Assembly: GCA_003589585.1 (NCBI GenBank)
Contig: QYYE01000008.1
Location: forward strand, 1-32,359
Length of the DNA: 32,359 nt
Source: Candidatus Bathyarchaeota archaeon
Lineage (GTDB): Archaea; Thermoproteota; Bathyarchaeia; Bathyarchaeales; Bathycorpusculaceae
Direction of reading: 5' to 3'
The stretch's first letter is position 1, and each line of letters starts with the position of its first letter. Under the pieces are notes generated by a model. That model saw only the letters and a list, made by a program, of their open reading frames with translations, was not told where the DNA came from and did no database searches. Shown one piece after another: positions 6,943 through 15,989 of the stretch. Both the position numbers and the translations under genes were made by a program.

Positions 6943-7330
6943 GTTTTGCCTCAGATACCCCAGGGTGCATCATTCAATCAGCATTTTGGATTCTTCATTG
7001 GCAACTCTCCTATAGGCAGAACCTGTTTTATTAAGTATTCTTAGTTTTTCCCAAAATACAACCAGAGATGCCGCGTGTGCTTGTTGCTTTTCTGGGGGTT
7101 GAGTGCTTCTATGGTTTGCATATACAGCGGAAGAGCGCCTGTTTAAAGCGTTAAGGCATTTGATAATTGTTTAGGGGAAAATAGCTGAGCATTCCCTCAC
7201 AATTAGAAGAAGCTTAGTCAAGAAACTTTGACTAAACCTCGGCTGTGGTTAGTCAAGAAAGTTTGACAAAAATACTTTTATCACAAAATCTTTGCCTCTT
7301 TATTTTGCGGCACATGGAGAATTACCCTAA
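6943..7330. other. Intergenic region of 388 bp
   Basis: No convincing gene. A minus-strand frame ending near 6977 reads like a helical C-terminus (SAYRRVANEESKMLIE then stop), but it has no start and breaks upstream, so at most it is a relic. The right-hand end holds two near-identical palindromic boxes (7215-7235 and 7250-7270) and an A/T-rich stretch at 7267-7280 that may be the promoter of the downstream surface-protein gene. Confidence 0.6.
7215..7270. promoter_or_regulatory. Two tandem palindromic boxes, probable operator
   Basis: TAGTCAAGAAACTTTGACTAA (7215-7235) and a second copy at 7250-7270 share 18 of 21 bases and repeat every 35 bp. The first is an inverted repeat, AGTCAA-N6-TTGACT. 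They lie directly upstream of an A/T-rich TATA-like element and the start at 7331. This is the form expected of a dimeric regulator's binding sites; the regulator is unknown. Confidence 0.5.
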
Positions 7331-8437
7331 ATGAGAAAAATCCTTCTTTTACTGCTTGTGATATGCTTTGCTATGTCAACGATAGCCACCCAACTTACCA
7401 GTCCAACAAGAGCAAACCCTACGATACCTGAACCAATCCCAATGAAACAAGCCTACATCAAAAGCAATGGCGACGTAGACCCGGCGACGCTGCCGATTGA
7501 ACGTTCAGGCAACACCTATGTCCTCAAGAATAACATCGTTAACACTACAATTGAGATACAAAAAGACAATATAGTGCTTGATGGCAACGGGCATTCGCTT
7601 ACGTTGTCGCCGTCAACTGAACTTTGGTGGGAGACGAAAACTTCCCCGCCATGCATAGTTATCTCAAACAAAAATAACATTACAGTTAAAAATGTCAGCT
7701 TCCAAAACGGCTTTAGAGCACCCGAGTACTTCACCGCAATCAGCATAAAAAACTCTACAAACATTGTACTCCTCCAAAACATAATAGAAAAATACGGTAA
7801 TGGAATACAAATCACTGCATCCACCAGTTGCAGCATTATCGGTAACATATTAACCGATAACTTTGAAAGCGGATTTAGAATAGAGAATTCAACCCACATC
7901 TACATTGCATATAACAATATCTCAAGAGCATACTACGCCCATTTTGGGGGAAAAGTAGCAAATATCGATTTTTCAATTATTACCAGAAATAACATATCTT
8001 CCTTTGATTTGGTTGGAATTCGAGTAGCTGGTAACAATGCAGAGAACCAAATCTATGAAAATAACTTTATAAAAAACAGTATAGGGCTCATGTACGATGG
8101 GTATTTAGGAAATTTCCGTATGGAAAATATCTCAAGCGCTAAAAACGCTGTGTATAATAATTATTGGAATAATAACAGGCAAGTTATCATCAGATTTTTC
8201 AACAGTACCGCTGTTGACATCAGTGAAATAGACCAATCACCACTTACAGGACTCATCTCCACTTCCTTTGACTCATCACTTTTTCCTTTGGCAGTAAAAC
8301 CCGAGCAGACTTTTACCCCTATTTCGCAATCCAATTCTGAGCCTTTCCCAACCGTGCCTGTTGCCGTCGCTTCAGGAGCAACCGTTGCCATCGTCGTTGT
8401 GAGCTTAATTTTCTACTATAAGAGGCGTAAACACTAA
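7331..8437 (+). CDS. Secreted, membrane-anchored right-handed beta-helix protein
   Basis: Predicted surface protein of 368 residues. It opens with a signal peptide (MRKILLLLLVICFAMSTIATQ). Residues about 65-290 form a parallel beta-helix of the NosD/PbH1 type, visible as repeated short turns: NIVLDGNGHSL, NNITVKNVSF, NSTNIVLLQNII, CSIIGNILTDN, THIYIAYNNIS, NQIYENNF. Many N-x-S/T sites suit extracellular glycosylation. A Pro/Ser-rich spacer leads to one C-terminal transmembrane helix (about 343-362) and the basic tail YYKRRKH, anchoring it with the helix outside. Such folds bind or act on polysaccharides; no catalytic residues can be assigned. The paired boxes upstream suggest regulated expression. 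Confidence 0.85.
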   Translation: MRKILLLLLVICFAMSTIATQLTSPTRANPTIPEPIPMKQAYIKSNGDVDPATLPIERSGNTYVLKNNIVNTTIEIQKDNIVLDGNGHSLTLSPSTELWWETKTSPPCIVISNKNNITVKNVSFQNGFRAPEYFTAISIKNSTNIVLLQNIIEKYGNGIQITASTSCSIIGNILTDNFESGFRIENSTHIYIAYNNISRAYYAHFGGKVANIDFSIITRNNISSFDLVGIRVAGNNAENQIYENNFIKNSIGLMYDGYLGNFRMENISSAKNAVYNNYWNNNRQVIIRFFNSTAVDISEIDQSPLTGLISTSFDSSLFPLAVKPEQTFTPISQSNSEPFPTVPVAVASGATVAIVVVSLIFYYKRRKH

Positions 8438-8675
8438 TCAACGTTTATTCTGTCAGCCTTCAATTTGTCTGCTTGTGGCATCTTGTACAACCAGAGCAAA
8501 ACCCAAACCAAACCGTGAGGCAATAAAGCAGTTCTCTGCAAAGTCCGCTGGTTGTTGTGGAGGCGGGTCGGCAACAACTACTACTGAAACCTTCAGCAAT
8601 CCAAAAATTAGATGCAGCCCAGCCCAAAAAGCCTTATTTTGAATATACTTGCATAATACATAAGGCATATATGAT

Positions 8676-9287
8676 ATGACCAAAAGAATAAACGGTATGC
8701 AGCCAAGCAAACAAAACATCCCCGCCGAACTCGGCAAGCAAAGCGAAGAAGCCAAAAGAACAACCATCATTCTGGAAAAAAACGAGCGGGAATTCATCGA
8801 TTCACTGATAAAAGAAGGCAAAGAGCCAGGAATCAAACCTCTCATCTCAAAAATGTTAACAATCTACAAGAGCATGATGATTCATGACTGGCGCTACCCC
8901 GGCGAATACTACTGTGGAATAAGCCGCATGGCATTTGTCAATGTTGAACTGCTAAACATCCTCACTCAGCAAGTTCCCAAGGATAAGTGGCATGAGATTG
9001 GTGTAAAGATGGGTGATGCCCTAAAAGTCTCCATCCAGTCAACGCTTGGGCTTGAAGCAAGCCAGCAGGAAAACTGGGAGGTCATTTTTGAAAGGTTAAA
9101 AGTGCAGGGTTTTGGGAACTGCTATGTTAAAGACAAGTTTTTGCTCCTGAAAACGCCCTTCATTAACGATTGCGAAATCTGGCGGGGGATTCTGGAAGGC
9201 TTGCTTTCTCTTGAGTTGGTTACTAGAAATTGTGTGCCTCCGTTTGTGTTTCAAATAAAAAACAACCCGTCTGACCCTGTTGCTTAG
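8676..9287 (+). CDS. Putative ribbon-helix-helix regulator with unknown C-terminal domain
   Basis: I do not recognise the full-length family. Residues about 28-66 (RTTIILEKNEREFIDSLIKE and the following helix) resemble a ribbon-helix-helix DNA-binding region: one beta strand followed by two helices. The remaining 135 residues contain GEYYCGISRMAFVNVELLN, an amphipathic IGVKMGDALK helix, WEVIFERLKVQGFGNCYVKDKF and IWRGILEGLLSLEL. The pattern suggests a small sensor domain with a buried pocket, possibly like V4R or hydrocarbon-binding folds, but this is only inference. Starts at 8676 or 8697 are both possible. A TATA-like GAATATACTT near 8640-8650 favours 8676 with a very short leader. Confidence 0.6.
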   Translation: MTKRINGMQPSKQNIPAELGKQSEEAKRTTIILEKNEREFIDSLIKEGKEPGIKPLISKMLTIYKSMMIHDWRYPGEYYCGISRMAFVNVELLNILTQQVPKDKWHEIGVKMGDALKVSIQSTLGLEASQQENWEVIFERLKVQGFGNCYVKDKFLLLKTPFINDCEIWRGILEGLLSLELVTRNCVPPFVFQIKNNPSDPVA

Positions 9288-9542
9288 CGTGTTAGCCACT
9301 CGACAGTTAAATATTGTGGAAGCACGTTTATTAGGAAGACAGTAATTTAAGGTGTCTTTCAGTGGTAAATGATGAGGGATTGCGTTCATACAAGGCGATT
9401 GCATTCATCAGTAAAGGCAATCCAAAACGCACAAGTCTAAACACAAAAAACTACTTTACATTAGGCTTTCCCCGTCAAAAAACCGTTTTAACCAAACAAA
9501 AAACCCTTAGAGGATTCTCTATAAATTTAGGTGAAAAAAGTT

Positions 9543-10541
9543 ATGGATAAACTAAAATTTGCAATACCAAAAGGCTCTCTAGAAAAAGCAACCGCAGAGT
9601 TTTTCGCAAAATCCGGATTCAAAATCGGAGGAACCGAACGCACATACCGTCCCACCATAAACGACCCCCAAATAGAAATGAAAGTTCTAAGACCTCAAGA
9701 AATCCCAGTTTTTGTCAGCGAAGGCTTACAGGACCTTGGCATCACTGGGGAAGACTGGGTTAAAGAAAACCGAGCCGACGTTGAAATCCTGCAGAGTCTT
9801 GAATACGGAAAAATCAAGCTGGTCATAGCCGTGCCCAAAGATGTTGCCCAGAAAAACATGAATGATTACATGGAGGATGTTTGGAGTCAAGACAGAAACT
9901 TCCGCGTCAGCACCGAATACCTAAACATTGCCTCAGAATACCTAAAAAACCAACCTAACTACAAAAAACGCTTCGGCGACTCCGACCCCATGCTTGTCAC
10001 GCCCTGGTGGAGAAAAGGCGACAACCCGCGAGCCAAGATTTTCCTGTCCTTTGGCGCCACCGAAGCTAAGCCCCCGGAAAACTCTGACTGCATAATGGAC
10101 GTCACCGAAACAGGAACCACACTGGAGGCAAACAACCTCAAAATCATCGATACAGTGCTCAAATCATCCGCCACTTTAATCGCCAACAAGAAAGCCCTTG
10201 AAGACCCAGAGAAACGCGAAAAAATCTTTGACATAGTCGCTTTGCTTAAAGGTGTGGTGGACGGTTCAAAGAGAATCCACATATTTGTTAACGTTAAAAA
10301 GGAAAACCTGCAAACGCTCTTAACAGAGTTGCCAGCCCTAAAGAACCCGACAATTTCGCCGTTGGCAGACGACTCTTGGGTCAGCGTCAACACCGTCATC
10401 GAAAAAGACTGCCTAATTGAACTGTTGCCCAAAATACGTAAGATCGCTCAAGGCCTAGTCGTCTATGAACCGCGGCAGGTTTTGGCGTTGGATGAGATAG
10501 CACGGAGAAATCAAGACCGATGCAAAAAGGATTCACCGTAA
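9543..10541 (+). CDS. hisG: ATP phosphoribosyltransferase (long form)
   Basis: HisG joins ATP and PRPP in the first committed step of histidine synthesis. The N-terminus KLKFAIPKGSLEKATAEFF and the segments GITGEDW, KIKLVIAVPKD and the PRPP-binding DVTETGTTLEANNLKIID are clear. The C-terminal 95 residues form the regulatory ACT-like domain of the long form, which binds histidine for feedback inhibition and needs no HisZ. The start is set at the ATG at 9543, nine bases after an AGGTG; the GTG at 9531 is part of that site. CTATAAAT at 9519-9526 could be the operon's TATA box. It is the first gene of an eight-gene operon and overlaps hisD by 22 bp. Confidence 0.96.
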   Translation: MDKLKFAIPKGSLEKATAEFFAKSGFKIGGTERTYRPTINDPQIEMKVLRPQEIPVFVSEGLQDLGITGEDWVKENRADVEILQSLEYGKIKLVIAVPKDVAQKNMNDYMEDVWSQDRNFRVSTEYLNIASEYLKNQPNYKKRFGDSDPMLVTPWWRKGDNPRAKIFLSFGATEAKPPENSDCIMDVTETGTTLEANNLKIIDTVLKSSATLIANKKALEDPEKREKIFDIVALLKGVVDGSKRIHIFVNVKKENLQTLLTELPALKNPTISPLADDSWVSVNTVIEKDCLIELLPKIRKIAQGLVVYEPRQVLALDEIARRNQDRCKKDSP

Positions 10542-11821
10542 GAGTCTGGGATTCAAAACAGTTACCAGCCGACTGGTTCAAGCGCCAGCAAGCAGACCTA
10601 AAAGCCACTCTTGACCTTCAAGACAAAGTCCAAAGAATCATAAAAATAGTCAGAACTAAAGGAGATGAGGGACTACTTGGTTCCGCGCTTGAATTCGACA
10701 AAGTCAGCCTTACTTCCCAAACCCTTAAGGTTACACCAGATGAAATCAAAGAAGCCTACAGCAAAGTTACCAAAAAACAAATAGCCGCAATTCAGTTCAT
10801 GAAAGAAAGAGTGAGTGTATTCCAAAAACAACTTCTCAGCCAAACAGAAGTCAGGGCATTCAACGAGGGCATTATGGTTCAAACCGTGTTGCGCCCCATC
10901 GAAAGCGTCGGCTGCTATGTTCCAGGTGGACAGGCGGCTTACCCAAGTACCGTAGTTATGACTGCTTTGCCCGCGAAAATTGCAGGGGTACCGCGTACAG
11001 TAGTTTGTTCACCGTCTGACTCGAACGGCGCAGTGAATCCGCTGGTTCTTGTCGCTGCTGATATTTGCGGCGTAGACGAAGTTTACAAGGTTGGCGGAGC
11101 CCAAGCTATAGCCGCCCTCGCGTATGGAACAGAAACCATCAAGCCAGTTCGAAAAATTGTGGGACCAGGGAGCAAGTATGTGACTATGGCTAAGGTTTTA
11201 GCTTCTACAGATGTCGCGATTGACATGCCTGCTGGTCCAAGCGAAGTGCTTATTTTGGCTGACGAAAGGGCTGATGCCCGACTTATCGCAGCGGACATGA
11301 TATCGCAGGCTGAACATGGCACAGACAGTGTTGCAGCCCTCATAACAACCTCACAGAAACTAGCAAAAGAAGTTCAAGATAATCTTTCAAAACTGATTGA
11401 TTCTACACCGAGAGTTGAAAAAGTAGCCGATTCTCTATCTAAGTATGGATTCATAATTGTCTGCGACGGCCTTGAAGAAGCCATAGCTTTGACTAATCAA
11501 TTTGCCGCCGAACACTTAGAAGTCATGACTGCCAACGCCCAGAAGGTTGCAGAGAAACTTGTCGCAGGATTAATCCTCATTGGCCCATACAGCCCAGTGG
11601 CATTGAGTGATTACGCGAGTGGAACCAACCATGTGTTGCCCACAGGCGGTTTCGCACAGGCGTTTTCAGGCTTATCCGCAATCGACTTCATGCGTCGGGT
11701 TAGCATTGCTGAATGCTCCAAAGCTGGGTTGGAAAGGGTGAAAGCCGTCGTTAAGGTTTTGACTGACATGGAGAATCTGCCTAACCACTACAAGGCAGTA
11801 GAGGCGAGGTTTGAGAAATGA
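10520..11821 (+). CDS. hisD: Histidinol dehydrogenase
   Basis: HisD oxidises L-histidinol to L-histidine in two NAD-dependent steps at a zinc site. The 433-residue length is normal. The Glu-His catalytic pair is at 331-332 in FAAEHLEVMT. The zinc ligands match Gln263 and His266 in ISQAEHGTDS, Asp364 in LSDYASGTNH and His423 near the C-terminus. CYVPGGQAAYPST and KIVGPGSKYVTMAK are the expected substrate and NAD-binding segments. The start lies inside the 3' end of hisG, and the stop shares ATGA with hisC, so translation is probably coupled. Confidence 0.98.
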   Translation: MQKGFTVRVWDSKQLPADWFKRQQADLKATLDLQDKVQRIIKIVRTKGDEGLLGSALEFDKVSLTSQTLKVTPDEIKEAYSKVTKKQIAAIQFMKERVSVFQKQLLSQTEVRAFNEGIMVQTVLRPIESVGCYVPGGQAAYPSTVVMTALPAKIAGVPRTVVCSPSDSNGAVNPLVLVAADICGVDEVYKVGGAQAIAALAYGTETIKPVRKIVGPGSKYVTMAKVLASTDVAIDMPAGPSEVLILADERADARLIAADMISQAEHGTDSVAALITTSQKLAKEVQDNLSKLIDSTPRVEKVADSLSKYGFIIVCDGLEEAIALTNQFAAEHLEVMTANAQKVAEKLVAGLILIGPYSPVALSDYASGTNHVLPTGGFAQAFSGLSAIDFMRRVSIAECSKAGLERVKAVVKVLTDMENLPNHYKAVEARFEK

Positions 11822-12927
11822 GCAAGTCCTATCAGAAATGGATAGAGCAAAAGCTGGAGAAGCTTCAGGCAGTAGACTGCTACTCCGCTGGACTCACGCC
11901 TGAAACTGTAGCCAAGCAACTAGGCGTTGACCTCTCCCAAATAGTCAAGCTGAACTTTAACGAGAACCTCTTTGTAGACCGCTCTAGGCAGGCAGAGTTG
12001 ATTAAGGAGGTAGCTGGCGAAATTGATTTGCGCATGTATCCTGAAGATGAAGAAGTTAAGCTGCGAGAGAAGCTTACAGGTTACATGGGTGTCCCAAAGG
12101 AGTACCTGACAATTGGCAATGCAGGCGACGAGTTAATCGACCGCATAATCCGAATCTTCATCGAAAAAGGTGAAGCCGCAGTCTCGTTTACGCCGTCCTT
12201 TGCGATTCCGCGTCTTTGTGTTAAGCGTCAAGAAGGCGAATACATCACAGTGCCACTGAAAAGCGACTTTCAACTAGACGTGGAAGGCATGCTGTCTGAG
12301 TTCTCAGATAAAACCCGTTTACTCTACCTCTGCTCACCCAACAACCCAACTGCAAACCAAATGAGCCCCCAGGACATCGAAGCCTTAGTCAAAGCTTTCC
12401 CAGGCATAGTCATCCTAGATGAGGCTTACGGCGAATTCGCTGACTACTCATTCGTGCCAAGAATTCGAGAGTTCCCAAACATGATAATCCTGCGAACCTT
12501 CTCCAAAGCCTTCGGACTGGCAATGTTGCGCCTGGGTTACTCGGTTTCAAATCCCCAGTTAGCCAAGACCCTGACTGAAAAATCTCCCCTTCCATACCCA
12601 GTGAGCGGTTTCACAATACGCATGGGCATCAAAATGCTCCAAAACATGGACATCATGCGGACAGCAGTGTCGGCTCTGAAGGCTGAGCGGGGAAAATTCA
12701 TAAAGGCACTCAACGAAATAGAGGGCGTGCAAGCCTTTGACTCGCAAGCAGACTTCCTGCTGATAAACACCCAAAAGCCAGCCGACGAAGTCTACGAGAA
12801 ACTACTTCAGCAGGGCATTATGCTTAAGAAATGGGGCAGAATCCTCCAGTACGAGAACTGTTTCCGCGTGACGGTTGGCTTGCCGGAAATGAACGCTAAA
12901 CTAATTGAAGCATTAAAGGAAATTTAA
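11818..12927 (+). CDS. hisC: Histidinol-phosphate aminotransferase
   Basis: PLP-dependent fold-type I aminotransferase that makes histidinol phosphate from imidazole-acetol phosphate and glutamate. The 369-residue protein carries the PLP lysine Lys230 in RTFSKAFGLAMLRLGY, with Asp201 and Tyr204 in ILDEAYGEF and the CSPNNPTAN loop that contacts the cofactor. The N-terminus VKLNFNENLF is the usual substrate-binding start of the fold. It overlaps hisD by four bases. The order between hisD and hisB supports hisC over another class I or II aminotransferase. Confidence 0.96.
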   Translation: MSKSYQKWIEQKLEKLQAVDCYSAGLTPETVAKQLGVDLSQIVKLNFNENLFVDRSRQAELIKEVAGEIDLRMYPEDEEVKLREKLTGYMGVPKEYLTIGNAGDELIDRIIRIFIEKGEAAVSFTPSFAIPRLCVKRQEGEYITVPLKSDFQLDVEGMLSEFSDKTRLLYLCSPNNPTANQMSPQDIEALVKAFPGIVILDEAYGEFADYSFVPRIREFPNMIILRTFSKAFGLAMLRLGYSVSNPQLAKTLTEKSPLPYPVSGFTIRMGIKMLQNMDIMRTAVSALKAERGKFIKALNEIEGVQAFDSQADFLLINTQKPADEVYEKLLQQGIMLKKWGRILQYENCFRVTVGLPEMNAKLIEALKEI

Positions 12928-12939
12928 AGGTGAGATAAA

Positions 12940-13515
12940 GTGAGAAAGCAAGAAGTGTTCCGTAAAACCAAAGAAACCGAAGTTAAAGTGAACGTGAACC
13001 TTGACGGCGAAGGAAAAACCACAGTATGCACACCCGTGCCGTTCTTAGACCACATGATAACCTCACTTGCCACACATAGCCTAATCGACATCTCGGCTTC
13101 AGTGAAAGGCGACCTAGTCCACCACTCCGTAGAAGACATAGCAATCGGCCTGGGAGAAGCACTAAACAAAGCCCTGGGCGAACGCGAAGGCATCACACGC
13201 TTTGGCAACGCCGCCGCACCCATGGACTGCTCGTTGGCATTTGCCGCCGTTGACCTAGTCAAGCGCCCATACTTCAAAATCGACCTCAAACTCAGAGGCA
13301 AAAAAGTAGAGGACATGCCAACCGAAGACATCGTGCACTTCTTTGAATCCTTAGCCACCGCACTGCAAGCCAACGTACACATATTCGTTGAGTATGGCAG
13401 CAACGACCACCACAAAGCAGAAGCCGCAGTCAAAGCCCTCGCATTATCGCTTCGGCAAGCGGTAGCCATGGACCCCAGACGAAAAGGCGTGCCCAGCTCC
13501 AAGGGAGTCATCTGA
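12940..13515 (+). CDS. hisB: Imidazoleglycerol-phosphate dehydratase
   Basis: HisB dehydrates imidazole glycerol phosphate to the acetol phosphate at a dinuclear manganese site. The metal-binding histidine motifs are all visible: FLDHMI (37-39), HHSVED (61-66) and DHHKAEA (157-163). The protein is the monofunctional 191-residue form with no phosphatase domain. One position is unusual: the common PMDEAL reads PMDCSL here (95-99). Start is a GTG at 12940 preceded by AGGTGAG. The gap to hisC is 12 bp and to hisH 2 bp. Confidence 0.97.
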   Translation: MRKQEVFRKTKETEVKVNVNLDGEGKTTVCTPVPFLDHMITSLATHSLIDISASVKGDLVHHSVEDIAIGLGEALNKALGEREGITRFGNAAAPMDCSLAFAAVDLVKRPYFKIDLKLRGKKVEDMPTEDIVHFFESLATALQANVHIFVEYGSNDHHKAEAAVKALALSLRQAVAMDPRRKGVPSSKGVI

Positions 13516-13517
13516 CA

Positions 13518-14123
13518 GTGGCAAACGCAGTAATCTTCGACTATGGCATGGGCAACCTGTTGAGCCTGAAAACTGCCCTGGAAAAAGCAGGCTTAAACGC
13601 GTCAATCGGCACTACCGCAGAGGACATAGCCAAAGCTGACGCCATCGCGCTTCCCGGAGTTGGAAGTTTCACCGCGGCACTGGAGAGGCTTGACACTGTT
13701 AAAGAGACACTGCAGACAAAAGTGACGGATGGTACACCATTGCTTGGTATCTGTCTGGGGCTTCAACTGTTCTTTGAGAGCAGCGAGGAGGGACCAGGCG
13801 AGGGTTTAGCTTTTTTTGTGGGCAGAAACTACCAGTTGCCCAGCACCGTGAAAGTTCCACACATGGGCTGGAACACTCTGGATATCGTTAAGCCAAACGA
13901 GCTCTTCGACGGCGTCAAAGAGGACTCGTACGTGTACTTTGTGCACTCACTCTACCCCGTGCCAGAGGACAAAAGCATCGTCTGCACAACAACCGAGTAT
14001 GGAACCACATTCACTTCAGCGGTAGCCAGCAAAAATATCTACGGCACCCAGTTCCACCCAGAAAAATCAGGCGACATAGGAATAAAGATTCTTAAAAACT
14101 TTGCAAAGGCAGTTAAAAGGTGA
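13518..14123 (+). CDS. hisH: Imidazole glycerol phosphate synthase, glutaminase subunit
   Basis: Class I glutamine amidotransferase that supplies ammonia to HisF. The catalytic triad is present: Cys79 in LLGICLGLQLF, and His180 and Glu182 in TQFHPEKSG. The oxyanion-strand start IFDYGMGNLLSL and LPGVGSF are typical of HisH rather than other amidotransferases. Start is GTG, two bases after hisB. The stop overlaps the AAAAGGTGAT ribosome-binding site of hisA, so the two genes are tightly linked. Confidence 0.97.
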   Translation: MANAVIFDYGMGNLLSLKTALEKAGLNASIGTTAEDIAKADAIALPGVGSFTAALERLDTVKETLQTKVTDGTPLLGICLGLQLFFESSEEGPGEGLAFFVGRNYQLPSTVKVPHMGWNTLDIVKPNELFDGVKEDSYVYFVHSLYPVPEDKSIVCTTTEYGTTFTSAVASKNIYGTQFHPEKSGDIGIKILKNFAKAVKR

Positions 14124-14130
14124 TTTTGAA

Positions 14131-14856
14131 TTGCAGTTGATTCCAGCAATAGACTTAATGGGCGGCAAAATAGTCCGGTTAACCCGGGGCGAAGCCCAAA
14201 CCGCCAAAACCTACGAAAAACAGTTTGGCACTCCACTGGAAGCGGCAAAACGCTGGCGCGACGAAGGCGCAGGCAAACTGCACATCATCGATTTAGATGC
14301 GGCTTTCGGCATCGGTAACAACCATGTGGTCATTGCTGAGATTGCAAAGAACATTGCCTTACCAATCCAGGTCGGTGGCGGAATCCGCAGCTACGAAATC
14401 GGTGAAAAACTCTTCAAAACAGGCATAAGCCAAGTGATACTGGGCGCCTTAGCCTTTAGCGACCCCTCCGCCATCGGAAAAATCCAGCAGAAATTCGGCA
14501 GAGAATCAGTCATCGTTGCATTGGATAACAAGAATGGGCAAATCATGGTTGAGGGCTGGCGAACCAAAACTGCAATGGCCGTGGACGACGCACTTGACAA
14601 GTACACTGAACTTGGCGTCTCTCGTTTCTTGATAACCTCGATTGCCCAGGATGGAATGCTTACTGGCCCGGACTTGCAAACGTTAAGCTCTGCTGTGCTC
14701 TACCCGAACGCCAAAATCATCGCGGCTGGCGGCATCGGCAGCATTGGGGATTTGGCTGCTCTAAAAGAAATCGGCGTGGAAGGCGCCGTCATCGGCAAAG
14801 CCCTTTATGAAGGACGTTTCACTCTAAAAGAAGCCATAGAGAAGATAGGAGCCTAA
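14131..14856 (+). CDS. hisA: Phosphoribosylformimino-AICAR ribonucleotide isomerase
   Basis: HisA is a TIM barrel that performs an Amadori rearrangement of ProFAR to PRFAR. The start is a TTG at 14131, preceded by AAAAGGTGAT at 14116-14125; it gives MQLIPAIDLMGGKIVRL, the normal family N-terminus with catalytic Asp8. Reading further upstream would add ten residues overlapping hisH. Phosphate-binding VGGGIRSYE and AAGGIGSIGDL, and the second catalytic Asp in TSIAQDGMLTGPD, are in place. The protein is 241 residues, a normal size. The gap to hisF is 3 bp. Confidence 0.96.
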   Translation: MQLIPAIDLMGGKIVRLTRGEAQTAKTYEKQFGTPLEAAKRWRDEGAGKLHIIDLDAAFGIGNNHVVIAEIAKNIALPIQVGGGIRSYEIGEKLFKTGISQVILGALAFSDPSAIGKIQQKFGRESVIVALDNKNGQIMVEGWRTKTAMAVDDALDKYTELGVSRFLITSIAQDGMLTGPDLQTLSSAVLYPNAKIIAAGGIGSIGDLAALKEIGVEGAVIGKALYEGRFTLKEAIEKIGA

Positions 14857-14859
14857 ATT

Positions 14860-15663
14860 ATGACGCTTGCTAAACGCATCGTTCCCTGCCTCGATGTTGA
14901 CCATGGAAAAGTAGTTAAATGCATAAACTTTCTCAATCCGAAGCAGGCAGGCGACCCTGTTGAAATGGCTCAGCGGTACTCTGATGATGGCGCTGACGAG
15001 CTGGTTTTCCTAGACATCACCGCTTCCCATGAAAAACGCGACATTATGCGCAAGTACGTGGAAGGCGTCGCTAAAGCCATAAACATTCCTTTCACTGTCG
15101 GCGGAGGAATCCGTAACGTGTTGGATGCACGGCTGGTCTTGTGCAGCGGAGCTGATAAAGTGTCAGTTAACACTGCGGCGGTCGAAAAACCCAAATTAAT
15201 CACCGAGCTAGCTGACGTTTTTGGGCGACAATGCGTTGTTACAGCAATCGACGCCAAACGCAACCGCACACCCAGAGATGGCAAAATCATGGTTGACACG
15301 GCAGAGGGCAAGGTATGGTTTGAAGTTGTCACTTATGGAGGCAGAAAACCCACAGGTTTTGACGCCATTGCTTGGGCGCTTGAGGCGGAGCGGCTTGGGG
15401 CAGGTGAGTTCTTGGTAACTTCCATGGATAGGGATGGTACAAAAGACGGCTATGACATTGAACTAACCCGAGCCATCTCAGAACGCGTTAACGTTCCAGT
15501 GATTGCAAGTGGCGGCGCAGGCATCCCAAAACACCTCCTCGACGTGTTCACCGAGGGCAAGGCGGACGCGGCACTGGCAGCTTCCATTTTCCACTATAAC
15601 CAGTACCCTGTGCCTGTTGTAAAGGATTACTTGCGAAAGATGGGGGTGACTATTAGACCATGA
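14860..15663 (+). CDS. hisF: Imidazole glycerol phosphate synthase, cyclase subunit
   Basis: HisF uses HisH-derived ammonia to convert PRFAR to imidazole glycerol phosphate and AICAR. The TIM barrel starts [17 protein letters not shown] with catalytic Asp12 and continues [43 protein letters not shown] and [13 protein letters not shown], all standard HisF landmarks. At 267 residues it is slightly longer than average because of an insert near residues 135-150. It overlaps hisI by ATGA. Confidence 0.98.
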   Translation: MTLAKRIVPCLDVDHGKVVKCINFLNPKQAGDPVEMAQRYSDDGADELVFLDITASHEKRDIMRKYVEGVAKAINIPFTVGGGIRNVLDARLVLCSGADKVSVNTAAVEKPKLITELADVFGRQCVVTAIDAKRNRTPRDGKIMVDTAEGKVWFEVVTYGGRKPTGFDAIAWALEAERLGAGEFLVTSMDRDGTKDGYDIELTRAISERVNVPVIASGGAGIPKHLLDVFTEGKADAALAASIFHYNQYPVPVVKDYLRKMGVTIRP

Positions 15664-15989
15664 CCGAAGACTTGCTTAAGAAATTGGATTTTAAGAAGGG
15701 CAACGGGCTTATCCCCGTCATAGTCCAAGACGCAGATACAAAAGAAATCCTGATGCAGGCATACGCCAACAAAGAAGCAGTCGAACACACGCTGAAAACT
15801 AGGAAAGCCACCTACTGGAGCCGCAGCCGAAATGAACTGTGGGTTAAAGGCGAAACCTCAGGGCACACCCAAAAAATCGTCTCCGTCTCAGCCGACTGCG
15901 ACTACGACTCCCTATTGTACGTGGTTGAGCAGACTGGTCCAGCATGCCACGCAGGTCAATATAGCTGCTTCCACAACACAATACTCTAA
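15660..15989 (+). CDS. hisI: Phosphoribosyl-AMP cyclohydrolase
   Basis: HisI opens the adenine ring of phosphoribosyl-AMP, a zinc- and magnesium-dependent step. The 109-residue protein is monofunctional: it carries [17 protein letters not shown], the magnesium-binding DCDYD and the zinc cysteines in [21 protein letters not shown]. There is no HisE (phosphoribosyl-ATP pyrophosphatase) domain fused to it, and none elsewhere in the operon. It is the last gene of the operon; its stop codon lies within a palindromic terminator. Confidence 0.97.
   Translation: MTEDLLKKLDFKKGNGLIPVIVQDADTKEILMQAYANKEAVEHTLKTRKATYWSRSRNELWVKGETSGHTQKIVSVSADCDYDSLLYVVEQTGPACHAGQYSCFHNTIL

Noticed and set aside
6943-7100. 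Minus-strand peptide-like frame ending SAYRRVANEESKMLIE
   Set aside because: It reads plausibly for about 35 codons but has no start and the frame is doubtful further up. Too little to call a gene.
8453-8845. Minus-strand frame of 130 codons with hydrophobic stretches
   Set aside because: Half of it is antisense to the putative regulator at 8676, and the rest shows no family motif or start signal.
9362-9550. Short frame upstream of hisG, considered as a leader peptide
   Set aside because: It has no ribosome-binding site and no run of histidine codons, so there is nothing to suggest an attenuator.
12924-13511. Long minus-strand frame of 195 codons
   Set aside because: It is the exact shadow of hisB, whose motifs are unambiguous.
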